Shown here in pieces: positions 1 through 9,423 of a stretch of 20,258 nucleotides of DNA (positions are counted from its first letter, which is position 1; each line of letters starts with the position of its first letter). The notes under the pieces are model-generated. The model made no database searches, was not told where the DNA came from, and was given only the letters and a program-made list of their open reading frames with translations. A program made the translations under genes and the position numbers. Where the stretch lies: contig MSJI02000520.1 in the NCBI GenBank assembly GCA_001931905.2, forward strand, positions 1 through 20,258, written 5' to 3'. This DNA is from Cladosporium sp. IMV 00045. Taxonomy: Eukaryota; Ascomycota; Dothideomycetes; Cladosporiales; Cladosporiaceae.

Positions 1-501
1 AGAAGTATGAAGAGGCCTTGCGAGGGTCTTCGTCTGTTGGCGATAGCGTAGGCGGAAGCTGTTGGCTAAGCGCGCGCAGGTTGCGAAAGCGAGGTGGCCG
101 TGGAAGCTGGTTGGGAGATGGTGAACTAAGCGTTGCAAGCAAGCATATTTGTGAGCGCAAATCGGGCGTCAGGCGAGACTGTCGAGATGCCGGGTTGCGA
201 CGTTGCTGGAAGAGCTCCGGATGTTGGTACATGTATTTCTCCCCCTACCTGCGCGATGACGGCAACAGGCAGCTGAAAGTTCTTGGCGCAGGCTGTGAAG
301 GGTGATGGAGAGAGTCAGTGGCTGTAGGCTAAGGCTGTACTGTAGGCTGTTGACCTCTGTCGAGCTGCAACATGTGAAAGTCTGACCTGCAGGGCGATCC
401 ATCTTTCATTGTCTGATATTATCTGCTAGTCAATGTTGATGCTTCCCCGCCACACCCTCACTCCCGGCCAAGCATGGTGATGATCAGACAAATACACAAA
501 G
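1..501. other. Left-edge intergenic / promoter region, no confident gene
   Basis: No reading frame here has a start codon and a recognisable protein. The minus strand is open without an ATG over roughly positions 1-145 and would run off the left edge, so a 5' exon of a divergent gene cannot be excluded. The right part is the presumed promoter and 5' leader of the checkpoint gene starting at 502. Confidence 0.4.
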
Positions 502-2988
502 ATGGAGGACGACTCGTTCCTGGATGACGATCTCGACGACATCCCCGACAACACCTTCGCGGAACTCGAACGAAATGCCATTTCTTCCACCCAGCGCATG
601 CGCCAGAGTCCAGCGCCTCAGCCTTCGACCAATCTAAGGAAGCAGGCACACAATACCTCCAGCCTGTATCGCTCGCATAAGACGACCAACAATCTGGCAT
701 GGCGGCCTCCACGACCCCAGCAACCCGGCATATCTGGGTCGCAGTCCAGACCTGATCCCCCATCCAATGTCCCGGACATGCCATCGTCCGACTATGGCTT
801 CGATGACGAGAACGTAATTGACCTAGACGAGCCCAGCATGGTCATTCAACCTGCGTCTGGTCCACCAACGAGGGTCCCATCTCGCTCTGCCTCACGTACA
901 ACATCCCGCTCCGTCGACCCAGAAACTGCTGCTGCTTTCGCCGCCGCCGACGCAGAGATGGGCGCTGATGCACAGCAAGCGCAACAATGGGGACAAGCAC
1001 CACATCTACAGCATAAGTCACGCGCCAACCCGGAGACATCTGGGCTTCTCGCACGCATCGCAGAACTCGAAGCCGAGAAGACACGGTTGCAGCGCTTGGA
1101 AGAAGAGGCCCGTAAAGCTGCAGCCACCAAACAAGGAGAGATTTCCATTGTTCGTGCGAAAGAGGCGAAGGCTGCCAAAGAGTTTGAGCGGCGACTGGCT
1201 GTTATGCAACAGCTACACGCAGACGAGGCCGCAAAACAGAAAGCCGAATTGGACGCCATGCGAAAGCAGAGCGAAAAGATGGAGACGGACAACCGGTTCT
1301 TGCAACATGATCTGGCACAGGAAGCGGAGAAGCTGAAGAGGACGGTGGGTTCAAGCAAAGCACGAGCGGTCAAAGAGAAGGACACCCCTCGGAAAAGGAA
1401 GCAAGGTCTCGGCGATGGCTTCGATGATGACGAAGTACAGCTGGTCAGCCCAAGCCGCAGTAGAGAGAAGGGTAAAGACCAAACACCATCTGCTGGAGCA
1501 AAGCGGAAGCGTTCAGCGCAGGATAGCCCTTTGCCTACGCTCTCCTTCATGCAGCCTCCTCAGCCCTCACGAGAGACAAGTGGAGAGCACACGATCCAAT
1601 CTGCAATTCCCGCGAGCACCGGCTCAGACTCTATCAACGCTCGAGAGCGGTACGAGCTTGTGCAGCGGATGCTCAATCACAAATACCGGGGAGGCAAAGA
1701 ACTTGCGATAGAGCTACTTTCCAAGCATAGCTTCCAATCCCCTCCAGAACAGTCGCTAGCGTCTCATTTCTTCGACAAGCTTGCCGTCTCCATGTCAACG
1801 TCCTCCTCGACAAATCTGGCCCTCGAGATCGCCCGAATCTTACTTGGGCTGTGGTCGTCTTGTTTGCACGAAAAGACGTATGCGCCAGTAGGCCTGGTCC
1901 TTGACATGCTCCGCGCCTCTCTATGCTTTGAATTGTCGGCGCAGATATCAAAGCTTGTCGAAGAAGCCGTACCGATATGTCTACAATCCATCGACTTGGT
2001 GATCACGCCGGTGGTGCAAATGCAGCGCGCATCATTCCCTACGAATTTCGACTACAAAGCCCAAGACGAGCTGTCCACCAAAGTGAATGTCGACGAAATA
2101 GTCGATTTCCTACTCTTCCTCAACCAGTCCGCGGCTCTGGATCCGGAGCGCATCGAAGCCTTTTGGCGGCAAATACACTTCAAGGGATCTCTCCTGATTC
2201 TCAACAAAGTGCAACCGATTCCTCGAATCATACAGACCTTGCGAATTCTATCAACATCGGTGCTAGACACTTCATTTGGGTCAATCAGCCAAGATGCCAC
2301 CCAGCAAACCCAACAAGAACGAGCGACTCTGGATCGATTAATCACATGGTTATTTGAGGTTCCCGAAGCGCCTCAAGGTGAGCCTCCCTTCACCGAGAGA
2401 GAGATCGCCGAGCTTCGCATCGGGGCTCTGAACGTGTTCAGAAGGTTGTGTCTCACAGACCACGGCGGCCAAGTCCTAGCGCAACATCGCACTGCAATCG
2501 GTAAACTTGTCAAATTCTTGAATGGACAAATTGGGAAACTCTACACCATCTGTCCCTCCGCTCGTCGACACCAACACAGCAGCAGCAGCAGCAGCAGCGA
2601 CGATGACGCAGAGCCAACAGTCCACGAACTCATCATGAAGACAGTCAACACGTCCGTCCGCATCCTCCATCACCTACTGCACACTTTCGACAATCTCATC
2701 AACCTCACCGAAAAGCTCGGAGCGGAGCGAGGTGGATATCATTTCTTTCTCATTAGCATGTCGCGCGTCGCGTTCAGCGAGCAGCTCGTTTTCGAGGCGG
2801 GCATTCAGACGGAAGTTATTGAGGCCGCGCATGATATTCTTGATAGCGTCCTGAGTCCCGAGGAAGGAGAGGCGATTGTCAAGGCCGTCGAGACGCCGCG
2901 TGGGACGCGCAGTACCACCACAAGGAAAGACGCCAGTGGTGAGAGTCAGGAGGATGCCATGCAAGTTGAAGCAGGCGATCACGAATAG
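502..2988 (+). CDS. rad26: Rad26/ATRIP-like DNA damage checkpoint protein
   Basis: Intronless frame of 828 residues. Fungal members of this family (S. pombe Rad26, A. nidulans UvsD, ATRIP in animals) are the partner subunit of the ATR/Mec1-type kinase and bring it to RPA-coated single-stranded DNA in the nucleus. Visible in the sequence: a strongly acidic start (residues 1-14, MEDDSFLDDDLDDI) followed by PDNTFAELERNA, which I recognise from fungal Rad26-like proteins; a second acidic patch near 100-110; a long Glu/Lys/Ala-rich coiled coil at about 182-280; basic NLS-like clusters near 292-300 and 334; and a helical, Leu-rich C-terminal half without catalytic motifs. A seven-serine run near 695 is encoded by an AGC repeat. 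The ATG has an A at -3 and the next gene lies 262 nt downstream on the same strand. Assignment rests on the N-terminal motif and the architecture; another coiled-coil nuclear protein is possible. Confidence 0.75.
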   Translation: MEDDSFLDDDLDDIPDNTFAELERNAISSTQRMRQSPAPQPSTNLRKQAHNTSSLYRSHKTTNNLAWRPPRPQQPGISGSQSRPDPPSNVPDMPSSDYGFDDENVIDLDEPSMVIQPASGPPTRVPSRSASRTTSRSVDPETAAAFAAADAEMGADAQQAQQWGQAPHLQHKSRANPETSGLLARIAELEAEKTRLQRLEEEARKAAATKQGEISIVRAKEAKAAKEFERRLAVMQQLHADEAAKQKAELDAMRKQSEKMETDNRFLQHDLAQEAEKLKRTVGSSKARAVKEKDTPRKRKQGLGDGFDDDEVQLVSPSRSREKGKDQTPSAGAKRKRSAQDSPLPTLSFMQPPQPSRETSGEHTIQSAIPASTGSDSINARERYELVQRMLNHKYRGGKELAIELLSKHSFQSPPEQSLASHFFDKLAVSMSTSSSTNLALEIARILLGLWSSCLHEKTYAPVGLVLDMLRASLCFELSAQISKLVEEAVPICLQSIDLVITPVVQMQRASFPTNFDYKAQDELSTKVNVDEIVDFLLFLNQSAALDPERIEAFWRQIHFKGSLLILNKVQPIPRIIQTLRILSTSVLDTSFGSISQDATQQTQQERATLDRLITWLFEVPEAPQGEPPFTEREIAELRIGALNVFRRLCLTDHGGQVLAQHRTAIGKLVKFLNGQIGKLYTICPSARRHQHSSSSSSSDDDAEPTVHELIMKTVNTSVRILHHLLHTFDNLINLTEKLGAERGGYHFFLISMSRVAFSEQLVFEAGIQTEVIEAAHDILDSVLSPEEGEAIVKAVETPRGTRSTTTRKDASGESQEDAMQVEAGDHE
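2578..2598 (+). repeat. (AGC)7 trinucleotide microsatellite inside the checkpoint gene
   Basis: Seven tandem AGC units encode a serine tract followed directly by an acidic DDD stretch. It is in frame, so length changes by whole units would be tolerated. Probably a flexible acidic-serine linker. Confidence 0.9.
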
Positions 2989-3250
2989 CACGAAAATATC
3001 GAGAACTGTCAATGATCTTCACAGCATTATCTGTTGCGCGTCAATGCGCATATGTCACGTCCTATATCGGATCGATGTCATCAGATCTCGGATGCCCCGC
3101 AAACCCCGCTGCGTTCCAACCGAGTGTCTGATGAGATCCCTTCGGGAGCACTTCGATACATGTGTTTATTATTAATGATTATTTCAAGGACGCAATGTTG
3201 CCATTTCCTCAGCATCTCAATCTGTCGCCAACAATTCTTTCCTTTTAGAG

Positions 3251-4347
3251 ATGGCCGACTATCCCAACAATGTCGGCTGGATCGGCCTGGGGATCATGGG
3301 CCTCCCCATGGTCCGCAACCTACTAGCCAAAAAACCCAACAACACACAATTCCACGTCTTCGACGTCGTTCAAGACTCGGTCGATGCATTCGTCGCAGAC
3401 GGAAATGGCAGAGTGCACGCCTGCCGCAGCTCGAAGGAAGTGGCCGACAAGTCAGTATGCAATCGCACAGTCCTGTTCATCTCTCTCCAGACAATAAAGG
3501 CTCACCGTGCATAATCCCGCAGGATATCATAATCTCCATGGTCCCCGAAGGCAGCCACGTGCGCTCCGTCTACTTGACCGAAAGCAGCGGCGTGCTGGCG
3601 AGCGACCTCGGCACCAAACTCCTCATTGACTGCAGTACAATCGACACAGGCACCTCCCTCGCCGTGCGCGACGCAGTCGCCTCCCACCACCCAGACGCAC
3701 GCTTCTACGATTCACCAGTGTCCGGAGGCGCCATTGGGGCCGAAAAAGCGACTCTGACATTCATGCTCGGCTGCGCCAACAACGACCCCAACATCGCGCT
3801 CCTGCAGCGCCTGCTAGGTCTGATGGGCGGCAACATCTTCCCCTGCGGCGGGCCCTCGCTGGGTCTCACAGCCAAGCTGTGCAACAACTACTGCAGCGGG
3901 CTGATCGCCATAGCCGTCAGCGAGGCCATGAACATCGGCATGGCGTCCGGCATGGACCCGCGCGTGCTGGCGAACGTCTTCCACACTTCCACCGCGCAGT
4001 CTTCCATTTGCGATGATTGGTGTCCTGTTCCTGGTCTGTCGCCTGACGCGCCTGCGAGTAAGGGCTATCAAGGCGGATTTAGGTTGGGATTGATGAAGAA
4101 GGATTTTGGACTCGCTGTTGATACGGCGGAGAGGGTTGGGGTGGATCTTGCGTTGGGAAAGGAGGGGTTGAGGGTTTATGAGGAGGCGAGCGTGGATCCG
4201 CGGTGTAAAAATTTGGATTCGAGGGTTGTTTATAGGCATTTGGGGGGGAGGGAGGATTGGAGGAAGGATTTCCCTGAGGAGGTGGAGTTAAAGAAGTTTG
4301 AGACGAGGCGGTTGTTGAAGAAGGGGAAGGAGGCTGAGGGGAGCTGA
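3251..4347 (+). CDS. 3-hydroxyisobutyrate dehydrogenase family protein (beta-hydroxyacid dehydrogenase)
   Basis: Two exons, 3251-3454 and 3523-4347, separated by a 68-nt phase-0 intron (donor GTATGC, branch-like CTCAC, acceptor CGCAG), giving 342 residues. The splice restores the conserved run KSDIIISMVPEGSHV. Family enzymes oxidise 3-hydroxyisobutyrate to methylmalonate semialdehyde with NAD+ in valine breakdown, or reduce related beta-hydroxyacids. Visible: Rossmann motif GLGIMG (residues 12-17), substrate-loop motif DSPVSGGAIGAEKAT (131-145), and the catalytic lysine in LTAKLCNNY (Lys186). The length suits the family. The protein begins almost directly at the Rossmann fold with no obvious mitochondrial presequence, so it may be cytosolic or a paralogue with another substrate. 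Codon composition shifts from C-rich to G/T-rich after about 4080. Confidence 0.88.
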
Positions 4348-4730
4348 GGTGGTATAGACTACATGTACATGTATTAGACGGAGGTTCAAGTGATTTGCTA
4401 TGACGAAGTCCCAAGAAGCAGTTCTTCGTCTTTTCCAAACTTGACTTTGGATGATCTTTTCGACTCAGTCGCTTTCAGATGAAGCTTGATCAGGACATTG
4501 TCTGTCTTCGATAGCTCTATACTAGATGTTTGCACCGACAGGATCTTGCTATCGAATAGAATGATCGACAGGGCGAACAACGAGCGGGGTTGCATTGAGA
4601 GTTTGGGCATGTGGCTGTTCGACGTCATGTCTTTACAAACCAAGACAGCGCTCGATCGGCTATAAAACGCGAAAAGGCCATCTTGAGATCTTGCAGTTCG
4701 CCCATAGAAATCCGTCGCCATACACACAAG
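4348..4730. other. Intergenic region with promoter of the GH130-like gene
   Basis: Holds the 3' region of the dehydrogenase gene and the promoter of the next gene, including a TATA box at 4661-4667. A 109-codon minus-strand frame crosses it but has no recognisable protein character and overlaps the promoter, so I do not call it. Confidence 0.6.
4661..4667 (+). promoter_or_regulatory. TATA box of the GH130-like gene
   Basis: TATAAAA lies 64 nt before the ATG at 4731. It also argues against the longer in-frame start at 4611, which lies upstream of this box and would place the signal peptide 40 residues inside the protein. Confidence 0.6.
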
Positions 4731-5938
4731 ATGCAGGTCATCAGGTCGCTGGTTGGTCTATTGCTCGCTCGACTGATCTCTTGTCAGAACGTTACATCGT
4801 CAGATAGCCTCCCTTTCAACATCGACTCTGACACCGTCGATGGAGATCCGGACTATATCCCTCCCTACTTCCCAATTCTACCATTCAATCAATACGCAAG
4901 CAATCCTATCCTTTCACCCAACCCAGCCAACAACTTCGAGTCGGCATTCCTCTATAACCCTACCGCAATCGTCCTAAACGAAACCATCTTCCTGCTATAC
5001 CGAGCGCAAAATGAATCCAAAGTCAGCTCCGTAGGACTCGCATGGAGTACCGACGGCATCAACTTCGAGCGTCTCAATAGACCCATCATTTCTGCCACGG
5101 AACCTTGGGAGGCTGGCGGTGGCACTGAAGATCCCAGAATCATTCGCGTCAACGGCACGTTCTATCTGACGTACACGGCGTACAATCTCACTTCGCCGCA
5201 GCTCTGCATCGCTACTTCAACGGATCTACTCAATTGGACGAAATACCCGCCTCTCTTCCCGTACTGGCAAGATGTTGCCTTCAGTGACATCGACGTCCCA
5301 GGCCCGCGGCTCAATCATTCCAAGTCGGGCACCATAACGAACGAGAAAATCGATGGGCTTTATCACATGTACTGGTAAGTACCTGTCGTCAAACCTAACC
5401 TTTTTGCCATTGGCACATTTCCAACCATTGAAACGCAGGGGCGATTCCTCCCTCTACCACGCCACCTCCCCCGACCTCCTCAACTGGACCACCCTAACTT
5501 CCACCTCGCCCTTCGCCACCCCCATCCACCCATGGGAAAATCGCCTCCTCGAGCCTGGACCCGCGCCCATCAAAACCCGTCACGGCACCTGGCTGCTCAT
5601 CTACAACGCCATGACGACTGGTCGAGCCGGCTACCCGCAAGGTCAATACTCCGTGGGACAAATGCTGATCGATCCGACGGGGGGGCTTCCGACCCCAGGT
5701 CAACGCGAGCATTGGGAATCCCGTCGTCGGTGGCACCTATCAGCCTGGGTTGGCGGATGGGCCGGTCGCTAGGCTTGACAGACCTTTCCTTTGGCCTAGT
5801 ACGCCGGAGCAGACGGAGGGACAGGTCAACAGGGTTGTTTTCGCTGAGGGGCTGGTACAGTTCAAGGGTAAGTGGTGGTTGTATTTCGGGCAGGCGGATA
5901 GCTCGCTTGGGGTTGCGACGGCTGAGGTGCAGCCTTAG
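4731..5938 (+). CDS. Secreted GH130-like glycosidase/phosphorylase (five-bladed propeller), frame broken at a G7 run
   Basis: Exons 4731-5374 and 5439-5938 around a 64-nt intron (GTAAGT...CGCAG) that splits the Trp codon of HMYWGDSSLYHATSPD. Start chosen because MQVIRSLVGLLLARLISCQ is a signal peptide and a TATA box sits just upstream. GH130 enzymes act on beta-mannosides, as phosphorylases or beta-1,2-mannosidases. Visible: NPTA and LLYRAQ in blade 1, signature GGTEDPRI with the catalytic-type Asp, TYTAYN, and near the end GLVQFKGKWWLYFGQAD. At least seven N-glycosylation sequons in exon 1 fit secretion. At 5679-5685 seven Gs put the frame out by one: upstream reads QMLIDPTGG, and the proper continuation (NPVVGG...GPVARLDRPFLWP) lies in the next frame to the stop at 5938. 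Removing one G would give about 380 residues. A sequencing error or a recent mutation are both possible; a GH43-type propeller is the alternative family. Confidence 0.75.
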
Positions 5939-6259
5939 GAAGATAAGTAGACGCAGGGTAGCGATGTTCGAGGGATGTCGGCCGAGCTAGGTTCTCGCAC
6001 GCCAACGATGGGTCATTTGACACGCTGATACTATGAAGGTATGTCGTGTCATACGATGGGATTCATGAGAAGATCATGGCCGTGCCTTGTCGAGACGACA
6101 ATCTTCTAGAATGTCAACGTCGAATTGCATATTTGTTTAGATAAAATCATTGGCAAAAAGCGTTGATTGTCTTGCCTCGACTCCCCGACATGTCGCGGCA
6201 GCCGGTCCTGTTTATAGTACATAAGAAGGTCATCGTACAGTTTGAAGCGCCAGGAGATT
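5939..6259. other. Convergent 3' intergenic region
   Basis: 321 nt between the ends of the GH130-like gene (+) and the transporter gene (-). It should hold both 3' UTRs. I see no gene, strong hairpin or repeat. Confidence 0.6.
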
Positions 6260-8089
6260 TCAATAGCCAATACCAGCTCCCCTTGACCTGACACTGTCCC
6301 TCGAAGCGCTCAGTCTAGGAACCGTAGGGCTAGGCGCAGCATCCTGAGAAGCAAATCCTCCAGCATTAGGCCAAGGTCCGCTAGCATCCAATCCAGCATG
6401 TCGGCTGGACGGTCGAGCCGCGATCAACTCATCATCGCTCGCGCCGTTATCAGAGAGTTTCTTGGTAGGAGAGTTGTCACTTCCACGCAGAGTGGTCGAT
6501 TCGCCTTCGCTGGTCTTGACCTCGTCACTGAATCGAAGATGCTTCTTGTGCCATTCTGTTTCTTCGTAGTTGAAGGACTTCTCACTGCCTTTGGTGTACC
6601 AGAGAGGCTCATTTGCTGCTATCTTGACAACGTTGAGGAGTGGCTTAGGCTGATTGTTGGTGTTGTAAAAAATGACGTCGACTTCTTCCAGGCTGCGAAA
6701 ACCGGTCTCCGGGTAGAAGAAGTAGATGATCGGGACGATGGCGAAGTTGAACGCAGCGAAGATGATGTAGGTGCGGTAGCCGATGTTGTGGAAGGCCACT
6801 GGTGCTATTTGGACAATGGCGTAGTTGACCAGCCAATTTGCTGCTGTGGACATGGCATTGGCAGGCCCGCGAATGCGCAGAGGTACGATTTCTACCTGAT
6901 ACAACCAGGCCATGCCTTGCCATCCGATCGCAAAGAAGGTGCAGTATACGAAGAAGAAGACCGTGCTGACGATGTTACCAGTGGTTGTCGACAGCCAGAG
7001 CATGGCAGTCAGGATGGCCATCGACACGCACATGCCGCTTGCGCCGAACATCATGAGACTCCGGCGGCCCCAGAAGCGGTCGATACCGACGACTGGGACT
7101 ATCGAGGCCAACAGAAACTCCGTACCTACGCAGGCGGCAAGTAACCTACCAACCCAGCCAGAGTAGCCGTAAAGCTGAACAAACATGAGTGCCAGGAACT
7201 GAGTGACAAGGTTGATGCCAGTCATCTGCTGGAATATTTGGAGCACAACAGCCAGACATGTGCGGTGGATGTGGCGATAGTCGCCCATCGAGAAGGCTGA
7301 TCCGAAAGTGCCTTTCGACATCTCGATGACGGCGTCCTTGATCTGCAAGAACTCCTGGCGAACATCGTGACTGTCTTTCGGTAGGTCGTTGAGGGCAGAT
7401 AGCACGCGAAGAGCCTCATCTTCTCGACCTGTTAGGATCAGCCAGCGTGGTGATTCTGGCATAAGCAAGAGCATAAGGGCCGCAACGAGAAGGAAGATAA
7501 GCTGGATCGCGATGGGCACGCGCCACGCCGCAGAGGAAGGGTCAAGCCATGCAAATGCGAACCCCATCCAGTAACTGAAGCAAATGCCAGCAGCAATAAA
7601 CGTTCCGGCTGTGACCATGAGTAAAGTACCGCGACGATGGGCCTTGGTGCACTCGGCTTGCCATGCAGGCACCGTTGCGGTGTTGAACCCGTTGCCCCAT
7701 CCAGCAACAGCTCGACCGACCAAGAATTGTGCCCAGCTAAAGGATGTTGCTTGAATAATTTCTCCAATCGCGAGGAAGACCAAGCCCATTAACATCGTTT
7801 TCCTCCGACCAAGTTTGTCGCCGATGAAGATCGTCAGGATTGCTGAAAAGAAACATCCCAGGTTCCAGATGCCGACGGTGATGCCCTGAAGATTGGCAAC
7901 TTGGTAATCGTCCGGATTGCCAATTGTGTCTGTCTGTGGGAACTGGCTGCGAAAAGAAGGTACCGTCAAGAGTTCAGCGAGGTCTCCCTGGTCGTAACCG
8001 AAGAGGAAAAAAGCAAGTCCTGAGACAGTCCCAATTACAGTCGCCAGCGCCGGGCCTCGCAGGCCCATGTACGAGTTGACTTCTGACAT
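6260..8089 (-). CDS. MFS sugar transporter (sugar porter family)
   Basis: Intronless, 609 residues from the ATG at 8089; a longer open frame upstream has only a GTG at 8110, so the first ATG is used. Sugar porters are 12-helix plasma-membrane proteins, usually hexose/proton or oligosaccharide symporters. Family motifs in order: GYDQGD after helix 1 (31-36), GDKLGRRKT (90-97, loop 2-3), PESPRWLI (211-218, end of helix 6), QQMTGIN (287-293, helix 7), DRFWGRRS (337-344) and PETGFRSLEEV (460-470) after helix 12. About 140 cytoplasmic residues follow, rich in Ser, Asp and charged residues, a place where turnover signals often sit. Substrate cannot be read from the sequence; its neighbour is a GH130-like secreted glycosidase transcribed towards it, so uptake of released sugars is a guess. 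Confidence 0.92.
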   Translation of the reverse strand: MSEVNSYMGLRGPALATVIGTVSGLAFFLFGYDQGDLAELLTVPSFRSQFPQTDTIGNPDDYQVANLQGITVGIWNLGCFFSAILTIFIGDKLGRRKTMLMGLVFLAIGEIIQATSFSWAQFLVGRAVAGWGNGFNTATVPAWQAECTKAHRRGTLLMVTAGTFIAAGICFSYWMGFAFAWLDPSSAAWRVPIAIQLIFLLVAALMLLLMPESPRWLILTGREDEALRVLSALNDLPKDSHDVRQEFLQIKDAVIEMSKGTFGSAFSMGDYRHIHRTCLAVVLQIFQQMTGINLVTQFLALMFVQLYGYSGWVGRLLAACVGTEFLLASIVPVVGIDRFWGRRSLMMFGASGMCVSMAILTAMLWLSTTTGNIVSTVFFFVYCTFFAIGWQGMAWLYQVEIVPLRIRGPANAMSTAANWLVNYAIVQIAPVAFHNIGYRTYIIFAAFNFAIVPIIYFFYPETGFRSLEEVDVIFYNTNNQPKPLLNVVKIAANEPLWYTKGSEKSFNYEETEWHKKHLRFSDEVKTSEGESTTLRGSDNSPTKKLSDNGASDDELIAARPSSRHAGLDASGPWPNAGGFASQDAAPSPTVPRLSASRDSVRSRGAGIGY

Positions 8090-8187
8090 AACGTATGTCG
8101 TGTCGAGCACCTAGTCAGTACCCTGATGCGGACTCTTGGTCGGCGACCGGGAGAACAACAGTTGCAGGCCTCTCGTGATAGAGAAAG

Positions 8188-8200
8188 AAAAAAAAAAAAA
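8188..8200. repeat. Poly(dA:dT) tract of 13 A
   Basis: Thirteen consecutive As (Ts on the transporter's coding strand), about 100 nt upstream of the transporter ATG. Such tracts often exclude nucleosomes in fungal promoters, which would fit the position. Confidence 0.8.
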
Positions 8201-8995
8201 GAAGAAGCAATCAACGGCAAACCAGCAGAAGCGGCACACAAACTTACTATAGGGCGCCCTGCACGAAGGCTTGCCACGACAAGCACCAATGCGGCGGCGC
8301 ACCACCTGTGCGAAGGTGCAGAATGCATTGCTCTGACGTGACGTATTGAAAGTTCATGGACACGGCAAGTTCGCGTAACGACACGCTCATATAGCGTGCC
8401 GAAACCATGACGGGCGGGCATGCCCTCACTCGTGAGGAGCGTCTTCAGCCACGGACAAAGGCATCTCGAACATTTGACCTGAGTGGGCCCTCGGTGCAAA
8501 ATGCGTTTCGTGCGGTCTACAGAAACGACGTCTCCATAACGTTTGGTACGGCACAGGGACTTTGCACGTTTGCCACATGGCAACCGTTGAGCCCTGCGAG
8601 CCATGAAGCCGTGCAAAGACACCTCGGCATCATCATCATGGAGAAAGGAAGGTCTTTCAGATCGATGATGTTTTGGCGTACGGAGTGTGGGAGGGGAGAT
8701 GCGAGGTCCCGCAGGCTGTTCCTTGCAGATTGGGACGGCACGGCAACGACTCCGCTGCTGCATGTTTGAGATCGATCTTGATTTCTCTCTGATCTCATCC
8801 GCGAATATGCAAGGATGTATGAGCGTCATCTCGGTAGCGAGTTAAGTGGCACTTGGCGTATGATAGGAAGCTGCTGATGGATGTGTACTGGTCGTAACGG
8901 ACGATGTACTGTAGCAACCACGGATTGGATGCAGGCGGGAGGCGGGATTCATGGAGTCGATCGACAGCAGAGCTTTTAGGTCAGCGATCAACCGG

Positions 8996-9023
8996 CTAAC
9001 CTCAACCTCAACCCTAACCCTAG
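8996..9023 (+). repeat. Interstitial telomere-like repeat (degenerate CCCTAA)
   Basis: The tract reads CTAACC-TCAACC-TCAACC-CTAACC-CTAG, four and a half hexamer units of the fungal telomere repeat (TTAGGG on the other strand), two of them changed at the same base. It could be a scar of chromosome-end repair or fusion, or a telobox-type protein-binding site. It is too short to be a functional telomere. Confidence 0.6.
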
Positions 9024-9423
9024 ACAAAGGATCGTGACCTCGGACAGCTCTCCAAACTAGAAAAGCACGGGAACATCACCTTGTACAGCTTAATGTTATG
9101 TTTTCGTGGAAATTTGCCGTCAAGTTTGCGGTGAGGATCTTACCATCCTTGTAAGTGAGTCTGCTGTGGTTACGTCTGGCTTCCATAAAAAGATTGCGAC
9201 TGGACCAAACGGCCTGGTCCTTGCGACAAATCCTTCGTTCCGTCTTATTGATCAGGAGGAAACAAAGACTCACTACATGGATGTGTCTCAGCCTTCACGA
9301 ACTAATCTATCAACTTGATCTCGTTCCTGCATTACACATAAATTCTACTACGCCCCTGCTAGGATGAGTTTACTAAGCTATCGACCTTTTACACAGCATG
9401 ACCGCAAATTTGGCGTATTAGCA

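Larger units (their letters stand above)
8090..9423. other. Long intergenic region: transporter promoter plus gene-free DNA
   Basis: About 1.3 kb. The left part is the presumed transporter promoter and contains a 13-A tract. The right part contains a telomere-like tract at 8996-9023. Several frames of 60-260 codons run through it on both strands, but they overlap one another and their translations are rich in Arg, Ser and Cys with no family resemblance, so none is called. Confidence 0.55.

Noticed and set aside
846..1550. 234-codon minus-strand frame inside the checkpoint gene
   Set aside because: Antisense shadow of the coiled-coil region; composition mirrors the sense codons.
4398..4727. 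109-codon minus-strand frame before the GH130-like gene
   Set aside because: No domain seen; it covers the promoter and TATA box of the neighbouring gene.
4611..4730. Forty-residue N-terminal extension of the GH130-like protein
   Set aside because: Starts upstream of the TATA box and would bury the signal peptide.
8035..8829. 264-codon minus-strand frame upstream of the transporter
   Set aside because: It overlaps the transporter N-terminus and promoter, is rich in Arg, Ser and Cys, and has no recognisable domain; typical chance frame in GC-balanced fungal DNA.
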